From the NCBI GenBank assembly GCA_018398765.1, contig JAHBMJ010001971.1, forward strand, positions 4,762 to 21,461: a stretch of DNA of 16,700 nt, read 5' to 3'. Below are positions 9,271 to 16,700 of the stretch, piece by piece. The position numbers were made by a program, and so were the translations under genes. The DNA comes from Chromera velia. Taxonomy: Eukaryota > Sar > Chromeraceae. Every line of letters starts with the position of its first letter. The first letter of the stretch is position 1. Under the pieces are notes generated by a model. The model saw nothing but the letters and a program-made list of their open reading frames with translations. It did not search any database and was not told the DNA's origin.

Positions 9271-10305
9271 CTTCTTGAACGGTCTACCGGTTGACTCTGT
9301 GTTCAGTTAGAAACAACGACGACAAACGCTCCTGAAACCGGGAGGCGACACCTAGCAACGCAAGAAGCAACAAACTGTGGGGATATCAAGCAGCTGAGAG
9401 GGAGATGTTCTTTTCCGAGTACTAGTACCATCTAGTACCCGTGTCCCAACTTACAGTACAACGGTCGATCTCGAAAGACTCCAAAAGAGACGGGAAAGGG
9501 ATACGCACGCGCGCGCGGACCCGGCTGCAAAACCGCCATGCAAGACAACTGACGCACGCATTGTTGACGCACGCATGGGGAGACGTCATAGGCGGCGCGG
9601 CACAGCCCCAAAATATGGTGGCGCCTCAGGGGACCCCAGACCCACTCCGTAACGCCCTGCCACTTCCGTCTAAGGGCAGACTAAGGGCAAACTAAGGCCG
9701 AAGTTAGTCAAAGTCAGATGCAATGGGCCAGCGGCGTTGCATATGTGAGATTATGTATCGTATTGGGTGGTAGATGCGTGGTATTGAGTGCATGGCTCGC
9801 TATAGCTCCCCTAAAATTAAATTCAATTCAAGTTGCCGCTACTTTCCACACGCTTTCATTTAGGGTGTCTTAAAAGCCAAAACCACATATTTAGACGGTG
9901 TTTTGACCCTCTCTACCGCAGACGTGGAGGCTGTCTTGAATATTCTTGAATATGGTCTTGAAAAATAATGTTGTAGATAGAGATTATCCTGATAATATTT
10001 TTTTGAAGAACACTTAGGTTCGATCAGAGAGGTTACAATGTTGTACCGTGCGACTCGGCATGGCTCGCCCATTGCGAGAGCACAGCCGTTATCTTTCATC
10101 GTTAAAGACTACGTTTTATTTATAATACTATATAATACAATCCTGTTTATATAGATTCCATCCCTGAAACCAGCCCTGAAAAGCTTGTGTAGTACCAATT
10201 TTGGTGTCTCTGTTCTAGCAAAGCCAACTTTATTCATTCATTCATTCATTCATTCATTCATTCTCGTAACTATGGATGGATAGCTAGAACAAGCTAGAAT
10301 CGATA
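9271..10305. other. upstream region of the ankyrin gene and intergenic DNA
   Basis: The first 500 bases are mixed to GC-rich, with cgcgcgcg near 9510 and gcggcgcggcac near 9593, and are the likely 5' UTR and promoter of the ankyrin gene. A direct repeat tgacgcacgcat occurs at about 9549 and 9565, and a short tandem ctaagggcaga/ctaagggcaaa near 9670-9700. From about 9800 the sequence becomes AT-rich, with tataatactatataatac near 10120 and an (ATTC)n tract at 10232-10262. No supported exon. Confidence 0.45.
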
Positions 10306-11271
10306 CTAGGGGTGATCCCAATAGTTTTAAATTTTTAAATAAAGTGGTGAGCCTCCCACTTTAACTGTAAACTTTAAAATTTTCACTTTAAACACTTTAA
10401 AACTATAAGTCCTAGTCTTTTCTCAAAAAATAACCTTTACATTTTCTGCATGAACTAATATTTATCTAGGTGTTTATTTAGAGTTTTAAACTGTTACTAA
10501 GGCTAGAAGGCTAGCTATTGTGAAAGAAGTAAACAGATAGACAGCTGAAAACTCTGAATGCAGGCATGCAGGCTTTAAGCATCAATCCAGCCAGCAGGAT
10601 GATTGTATGCTAAAGTATGCATTATGGGATGGCAGCCTTTGCGGCGGCCTTTCCTATAGAAAGCGCACATGTATATGGTAAGATGCATGACCGTGATGTG
10701 TCCGTGCGATCAGCTTGTGGGGCATGTGCAAACATCTGCAATGATTCCACATCATTGGTTGAATTGGGGGGAGCGAGCGAGACGATCAGTTTTATACAGA
10801 TATCGCGCTTGCTGATTAATTGATTGATCGAATAGAAATCTGTTCTAGCATTGCCTGGTATCATCATGATGACATCCACTTATCGTACTCAGAAGAGACA
10901 AACGTTACCTGTGTGTCTAGCTATCTATAGACAAGGTAAACGGACGTAAAGCAATTGAGTGTGACAAGGCAGCAGCAGTTACATTCCGTAACAGCTATAG
11001 TAAGGCCATACAGCAGGATCCTAATCCTAAATCAGAGCAGGATCAGAGCAGTAGAGCAGAGTTGTGTATTATGTCCTCTAAGTGTTAATTTTAATGTACA
11101 TTTAATTTTTTGAACATAATTTCATTTCTGAAGTTTTCTTTCAGTTTTTCTTCCTCAAGTATTTTAAAGTTTCAACTTATTTATTCCAGACATTCATCCT
11201 ATCCTATCCTATCCTTTAAAGTGAAATCATCATCACTTTAATTTAAATAAATATATTGGGATCACCCCTAG
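10306..11271. mobile_element. non-autonomous terminal-inverted-repeat DNA transposon (MITE-like), about 966 bp
   Basis: The left end reads ctaggggtgatcccaata from 10306. The right end at 11254-11271 is its exact reverse complement (tattgggatcacccctag), an 18-base perfect TIR. Imperfect similarity extends outward (atcgata versus atcaatt) and inward (tttaaa plus aaataaagtg versus aaattaaagtg). Subterminal regions carry repeated actttaa words: at least four near 10358-10405 and several near 11165-11245. The interior is AT-rich with no transposase-like frame; the longest frames are about 85 codons with no family match. The ends contain TA just inside the C/G, so a TA target duplication (Tc1/mariner type) is possible, but the exact boundary is ambiguous. 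Confidence 0.7.
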
Positions 11272-11305
11272 AATTGATATGATTTGAAGCGAGTATTTCA
11301 CATTA

Positions 11306-11362
11306 TTCCGCCCTGCTAGCTCTAGCGACAGATAGACATAGCGGGAAGGCCTTAGGGCGGAA
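11306..11362. repeat. inverted repeat, 9-bp arms
   Basis: ttccgccct at 11306-11314 pairs with agggcggaa at 11354-11362, leaving a 39-base loop. It lies just outside the right end of the TIR element and before an (AATC)n tract at 11365-11391. Its role is unknown; it may be the edge of another inserted element. Confidence 0.5.
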
Positions 11363-11391
11363 CATATCAATCAATCAATCAATCAATCAAT

Positions 11392-12164
11392 TAGAGGTTG
11401 AGTTGTCGGTGATAGAATAAAAGAAAATGAATAAACTTGAATAACTAAGTTAGTGAAGTTGAAGTCTTAGCTGCTACATAAAAAAATTGTCAGTCTGACT
11501 TAATTAATCGACCACTAATCAAAATTGCAAAAACATTGAATGCGATGGATATTCATTTATGAATGTTATTGGCGGTCCGATTTGGCAGGGATTCATTGGC
11601 TTAAGAGCGTTTTGAGGCTTTCTGGCACACGTCAGCCATTTCTTTCTCCTAACACGGATCCACAAATCTTCACAAACACAATCATGCACACAGGCAAAGA
11701 CGCATAGAGGCAGACACCCACGCACGGATTGGCGCCGACGCTTCTGCCATCGATTAATCACATTCTTTTGAAACATCGTGTCGATCCGAATGATCGTCAA
11801 GTTGGACGGGGACTCTTCTTGCGTCTGCAGCTCGAGACCCATACAGCTCCAGATCGGTCTGTCTGCGTGTCTGTCTGTTTGTATGAAAACATGGCTTCAT
11901 TTCATGTCCGAGCACGCAGTCGCAGCTCTGGGTCAGTTAGGAGAGGAGAGGACCCTCGAGAGAGAGAGAGAGAGAAGCGAGAGTGAACCTCAACATGACG
12001 AAAGAACGAACGTAAGGGCAAAAGAAAGAAAAAGGGAAAAGACCGGAAGCCCCAGAGACAGCCGTCAGAGACGGAAGACAAAACACAGAGAGGCAGACAA
12101 ATTGCAGGACCAGTCGAAACAAATGGGATAATCGGTCGGAGGGGAAGGAACGGACCGTTCCTCC

Positions 12165-12195
<31 letters not shown>

Positions 12196-12508
12196 CATAC
12201 ACATCTCTCCGTCTGAAAGAAGCAAAGAAACAGGAAGGAGAGAAGGAAGGAAGGAAGGAAGGAAGGCGAAGAAGCATCAATTAGAACAGATCCTTAATGT
12301 CGCCCTCCCTTCCCTTCACTTCCCTTCCCCCCTTCTCCAATCCCTCCAATCTGGATCTCCTCACCTCACCACACGATCTCCTCCTCTAGTAAGTAAGTAG
12401 AAAGAACAAGAGCCGGTTCAGTTCGGCCGGAGGTTTCACGCACAGTATTTCTTTTCTGATCTGATCTTTTCTTTTCCGCCGTCTCTCTCCATGTACAGAC
12501 TCTCTCTT

Positions 12509-12543
<35 letters not shown>

Positions 12544-12922
12544 TTCTTTCTCTCTCTCTCTCTCTCTTCTCTTTCGTCCCGGTCGCTGCCGTTTGTGCGG
12601 TTCTCTTTGTGATCAATCACAACAAAGCAAGAAAGGAAAGACGTGTGAGGGAGGGAGAGCGATCATTCATTCAGTCATGTGCGATGGACGGACGGACCAA
12701 TGCAGACAGACAGAGAGAGTAGCTGCTCCATTTCTGAAAGCCAGAAGAAAAGAGAGGAGCAGGTAAGCAGACGAAAGAGACACCCCCCATCCCACCTGTT
12801 CCTCAGTTTGTAGGTTGACCCAGCGGAAACAGGAAAAGGAACAGAAAGAGAAAGAGAGCGACAGAGAGAGAGAAACGTGGGCAGTCTAGTCTGCCTACGA
12901 CTTGTTTGTATCTTCCTTCCTT
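11392..12922. other. intergenic and microsatellite-rich DNA; one doubtful exon pair
   Basis: AT-rich until about 11560, then mixed. Simple repeats are (GA)n at about 11957-11974, (CA)n at about 12171-12198, (GGAA)n at about 12236-12266 and (TC)n at about 12500-12570. A phase-compatible minus-strand exon pair (11824-11726 and 11648-11601) is discussed as a finding but is not confident. The last few hundred bases before 12923 are downstream of the POLD3-like gene and probably include its 3' UTR. Confidence 0.45.
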
Positions 12923-14661
12923 CTACTTTTTCGCAAAGAAACTTCTGCAGGCAAAGCAAACATATGCAGGCAGACACATAAGATGCGTACACACGCGCGC
13001 ATACGCACACTCACGCACAATAACTTTTCCCCTCTGTTCTTCTGTTCACACACACAGAAGACAAGGCCGGAAAGAACGAGACGAATGGACGGACAGACAG
13101 ACCAGACAGGCAGACTATGTGTTGTTCTTCTTGGCACCCATGAGGCTGAATCGCAAGCAGAGAGGGATAGAGAGCGAGAAAGGAAAGGAAAGGAAAGAGG
13201 ACTGGATGCGTGCTGAGTGCTCTCTGTTCTCTTCTTTTCTCTTCTTGTGGTGTTTTTCGACTTACGTGATGGCACTCTGCCCCTTCTTTCTCACGGCCGC
13301 GTTGTCTGCATGAGGAGAGCACGCACAGTCATATGAGCATGATGCATGCAGATGGGTGGGGGTGGTGGGGCCAGGGAGAGGACAAGACACAGCCGGACAG
13401 AGGGGTTTGTGTCGTCATGTCATTCATGCAGGAGGGAATGGAAAGAAAGAACCATCAATCAATCGATCATGCATCCATTCAACCACTCACTCACTCATTC
13501 ATTCAAATGCACAAGTCGTTCGTGGCTGTTTTCTAAGTCGGCCGTTCATCGTGCTTGTCCTTTCTTCCGTCCTTGCTTCCTTCCCTCCCCCCAGAAAGGT
13601 CAGTTGATTGATCAGGTCAGATGCTCAAGTGCACATCCCAGAAAGGAGGGGGCGCGTAGGTGGGGGGGGAGTGGGGAACGAAAGAAAGAAGTGTCGGCAA
13701 AAGAAAAGCGATGCGAAGAGAGAGCAAAGGAAAATCGGTGCGACAGGTATGGTGGGTGAAAGAGAGAGACTGGCTGACTGGCAACACAGAAAGGAAGGTT
13801 GCGAGGCAGAGGGGGGAAGAGGGGAGGGAGGGAGTGATGGATGCACCAGGAAGAGGATGCATGCATCCATCCATCGGTGTTGGTCCGTACGTATGGGCTC
13901 TGTCTTTGCTGTTGGTTAGCTTTCTTACCTACCTGTCTTCTTCTTCTTCTCTGCCCCTCCTCCTTCTTGTGCCCCCCCTTTCCGCTTGGCGGAGTTCTCT
14001 TCTGCGGCCGCCTGGGCTGCTGCCACTTTCTCGACGGTCGTCTCCTCATTGTCCTCGCAGACTGCACGCAGACAGACAGACAGACTATATAGTTTCTTTC
14101 CCTCCTTTTCTGCATGATCACAACAGACATGAAGAAAGCAACACAGACAGACACACAGGCAGACACAGAGACAGACAGACAGACAGACAGACACAGACTG
14201 TAAGGAGGACAGGCAGACAGACAGATCATGGTGTTTGACTTTCTTTTTTCCTTCACCGACAGCCAATCAAAGAAAAAACCAAAGAAAGTTCAAACCGGGG
14301 GCGATCAAACGAAAGAACGACGCAGGAAAGAATACACACAGTGAGACAAAGAAACACAAAGGCAGACAGCCAGCCACACAGGCAGGCAGAAAACGAGGGT
14401 CTATCTGTGTGGATGGATGCATGGATGGACGGATGAAGACTTTGTCGGTCAAAATTTCAGACCTGAAAGAAAGAAAGAAACAGAGAAAGAAAGAGGAAGA
14501 CTCCGACCGAAAGAGGAGACCAAGAGAAGCCATCAAAAAAAGGAGTCGATTCAGAAAGGAAAGGAAAGGAAACGGAGCCCATGGAAGGGACGGGAGGAAT
14601 CCAACCGACCGAGGTAGCTGCCCTCCTTGAAGTGTCTGGTCACCGTTTTCTGAACACACAT

Positions 14662-14692
<31 letters not shown>

Positions 14693-16571
14693 CATACACA
14701 TATTATATATTTACAAGAAAAAGGGACAAGAAATACAGGAGAAACAAAAACTCAAGAAGAAGGAGACATCCAGCAGGGAGAAGAAATACCCAAAGAAGAG
14801 TAGAGAGAGCAGATCTGAACAACCAGAAAGACAGACCCCACCGAACCACCTGCCTGCCTGCCTGCCCCTGTTCAAATCAGATGCAGGACCGGCCGTACTT
14901 TACAAAAACTTTCTGATGTCAATGAGAAATCAAGACAACCAAAAAAAGAAAGAAGAAACGCAACGCCGATTTATTTGTCCATCTAGTTAGTCTGCCTGCC
15001 TTTCAAGCGAAAAAAACGACGAACAAACCCCGCACGAACCTTCTTTTTGATCACCGGACCGCTGGAGGAGGAAGACGATGCCTGAGTAGCTCCTCCTTCC
15101 TTCCCCCCTTCCGTCTCCCTCTCTGAAGAATTCGGATTCTCTCTCTTCTTCGGGCCCTTCGAGGACGAGGGGGAAGGAGAAGCGGAAGCGGAATGGGAAG
15201 ATGAAGACACCTTTGAGGGATCTCCTCCGTCTTCTTCTTCGTTCTTCTTCTTCTTCTGGCCGTTGTCGCCACTCCTGGCGATCTGGCGGTTGCCTCCGCT
15301 GCTCCCGTCATCTCCTGCAGTCAGTCAGTCACATCAATTTTCCTTTCATGCTGACGTGGGAGACTTCAGAGAAAGAGAGAGGGAGGCAGGGAGAGAGAGC
15401 GTGTTGAACAGCGCGCCCCGCCCCGCCTTTCTTGTGTGCCCGGCAATCAATTCAAAGCTAAGCAGGGTGAACTGACAACCTCCCTCCCTCCTTCCCAAGA
15501 AGGAAGCAAGGAGGGAGGGAAACGATGACTGCACGGGAAAGGGTACACCAAACACTTTTTGAGCAGATCGACCCCTCCCATGCATATTCAACCCCCCCCC
15601 GCCCCCCCTTCGTCTATGCTCCCTTTCTAAACCATGCATGCAGAGAGAGAGAGAGAGAGAGAGTCAGAGACCGACCTCCGTTCTCCTTTTCATCCTCGTC
15701 GTCGTCGTCTCCGAACAACTCGTTGCCATGCGCCAACTCCGATTGCTGAGACTGTCCCCCTCCCCCTCCCCCTGTCTCCATCTTCCGCTGGTCCGTCTCC
15801 GCCTCCCTCTCCCCAAGAGGATGAGGAGATTCTATCTGGCGGCCCTGGGGGTCCTCTCCCTTCCCCTTTCCCTTTCCGTCTCCCTCTCCAGAAACGGCAG
15901 CCGCCGCCGCAGCAGACTGAGTCTCTTTTGCGTCTGCAGTTGCACCACCACTTGCTGCAAGAAAAAAGCGAGGAATGAAGAAAGTCAGGAACCAGTGTAT
16001 CGGTTTTTTGGGGAGGCCTGAGGCAATTTTCGTGTCACCAAGTGCTTTCGTGAGTGTTTTTTTGCTGCATTTCAACATTGGGAGCATATTCTCCCATGCA
16101 TTTGTATGAATTCTGTATGAAAATGAATGCATCCTCTGACCTGTTTTCTTGAGGCCCGTCGCTGACGATGCAGAGGAAGAGGAGGAGGCCGAAAAATAAG
16201 AATCCATCTTCGCAGTCCGCTTTCCCTTCCCCCCCGCTCCCTTTTTCGGGGCTGTGGTGGCACCTGCAGGCAGTGCATTCGAGAACGCACCCCCCCCCTT
16301 CCCTTTTCCGTCCCCTACTGCAGCCGCGGCCGAGGAGGAAGGGGAGGCGTCCTCTTCCTTTCCCTTTCCTTTTCCGTCTCCCACCGCGGCACCGTTGGGG
16401 GACGAAAGGGGGGAGGCCCCAGCGCTAGTAGGAGATGCCTTTGCTGCTGTGTTGGCTGCGGGGTTTACTTTTGCCTTTGGTTTGGAAATGATGTGTTGGT
16501 TGTTCTTTCCGGCCTCGAAGGTGAACTGGCGGGGAGGGCCTGGACGTCTCCTGGTCTTCACTGCTGCGAAA
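12923..16571 (-). CDS. POLD3: DNA polymerase delta subunit 3 (POLD3/Cdc27-like), C-terminal 404 residues, 7 exons, 5' part off the window
   Basis: Exons on the minus strand are 16571-16141, 15954-15676, 15314-15040, 14649-14610, 14061-13933, 13305-13266 and 12944-12923. Phases match at all six junctions. The last exon holds only the end of a Thr codon plus SFFAKK and stop. The product ends RKKGQSAITSFFAKK, a canonical PCNA-interacting box (Q, I, FF) at the extreme C-terminus, as in POLD3. Upstream, VIKKKKTVTRHFKEG followed by SYLVCEDNEETTVE resembles the family's conserved Lys-Thr ... Glu-Gly-Tyr-Leu-Val-x-Glu-Asp segment. The rest is disordered: Ala/Ser/Lys/Gly-rich, with three GDGKGKG units and an acidic DDDDEDEKEN patch. 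The N-terminal winged-helix part, which binds the polymerase core, is not in the window. The donor at 15040 (gttcgt) is weak. POLD3 supports processive synthesis with PCNA in the nucleus. The alternative is another PCNA-binding replication or repair protein. Confidence 0.75.
14078..14121 (+). repeat. dispersed 44-bp repeat, copy 3 (diverged)
   Basis: Begins agacagactatatagtttct and continues with ttccctcc, then a tgcatgatcac ending in place of tcatgaacac. It lies in the POLD3-like intron 14062-14609. In the sense direction its (TCTG)n edge runs straight into the acceptor of the exon starting at 14061, so it is antisense to its host gene, as are the copies in UXS. Confidence 0.55.
14652..14708 (+). 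repeat. (CA)n(TA)n compound microsatellite next to a splice acceptor
   Basis: acacacatacacacacacac is followed by tatatatatatacatacacatattatatat. In the minus-strand transcript it is (TA)n then (TG)n, ending in gtgttcag, the acceptor of the 40-base POLD3-like exon that starts at 14649. Confidence 0.9.
15481..15520. repeat. inverted repeat with 13-bp arms in an intron
   Basis: tccctccctcctt (15481-15493) pairs with aaggagggaggga (15508-15520) around a 14-base loop that itself contains short complementary runs. It lies in the POLD3-like intron 15315-15675, which also has a (GA)n tract at about 15643-15663. Confidence 0.75.
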
Positions 16572-16700
16572 CTGCAGATGCGAAGGGAAGGGAAGGAACA
16601 ACAAAGCATCAATCAATCGATCGATCGATCGAGCGAAGCGAAGCTGAAAATTCATTCACAAACGGCAGACGCTGAAAAGACGTAGCCCCCCCCCCCCCCC

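Noticed and set aside
8742-9294. Cys/Val-rich and Thr/His-rich open frames on both strands
   Set aside because: Translation of the (GT)n microsatellite in the ankyrin-gene intron.
9860-10879. Short open frames within the AT-rich island as a transposase
   Set aside because: Each is under about 90 codons, with no DDE/D pattern or helix-turn-helix that I could see.
13612-14256. A 214-codon minus-strand open frame
   Set aside because: It runs across an exon in the wrong frame and through flanking (TCTG)n intron repeats. The real coding part is 14061-13933 in another frame.
14983-15040. Reading the POLD3-like exon on to the TAG at 14983, which gives a C-terminus with AGFVRRFF, itself PIP-like
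   Set aside because: Splicing at 15040 leads through four further phase-matched exons to a canonical C-terminal PIP box, a much more specific result. The RRFF ending looks like a coincidence of intron sequence.

Overview
The window is nuclear DNA of an intron-rich unicellular eukaryote. The genes are split into short exons by GT-AG introns of about 140 to 690 bases, and the introns are full of di- and tetranucleotide microsatellites. No bacterial operon, RBS or prokaryotic mobile-element signature is visible. A microalga or alveolate (for example a chromerid-like lineage) would fit this style of intron and repeat, but the sequence alone does not settle the species. The window starts and ends in poly-C, so it may be close to a whole contig.

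Layout from left to right. (1) 545-1377, minus strand: the N-terminal 130 residues of a UDP-glucuronate decarboxylase (UXS family), in three exons, running off the left edge. (2) 1378-1990: a short divergent intergenic region, probably a shared promoter. (3) 1991-3923, plus strand: a multi-exon gene for an unrecognised single-pass membrane protein with a signal-peptide-like N-terminus, a Cys-rich outer part, one TM helix and a Pro-rich cytosolic tail. (4) 4015-5879: 3' flank followed by an AT-rich island with a diverged tandem duplication. (5) 5880-6419, minus strand: a tentative three-exon gene for a basic protein of about 71 residues. (6) 7230-9270, minus strand: an ankyrin-repeat protein of about 362 residues with Ser-rich flanks. 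(7) 9271-12922: promoter flank, a second AT-rich island holding a 966-bp terminal-inverted-repeat element, then microsatellite-rich DNA with no confident gene. (8) 12923-16571, minus strand: seven exons of a gene I identify as the third subunit of DNA polymerase delta (POLD3/Cdc27 type). It ends in a canonical PCNA-binding box that is split across the last two exons. Its 5' part is off the right edge.

The genes do not form an obvious pathway. They cover nucleotide-sugar synthesis, a surface protein, an ankyrin scaffold and replication, which is a typical eukaryotic neighbourhood. The most useful results are the exon reconstructions. They rest on reading-phase agreement across successive splice junctions, and many of these exons are far too short to stand out as open reading frames. 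The splice sites share a local style: 11 of 13 accepted acceptors end in TGCAG and about half the donors begin GTC, often inside tetranucleotide repeats. Several acceptors directly abut microsatellites.
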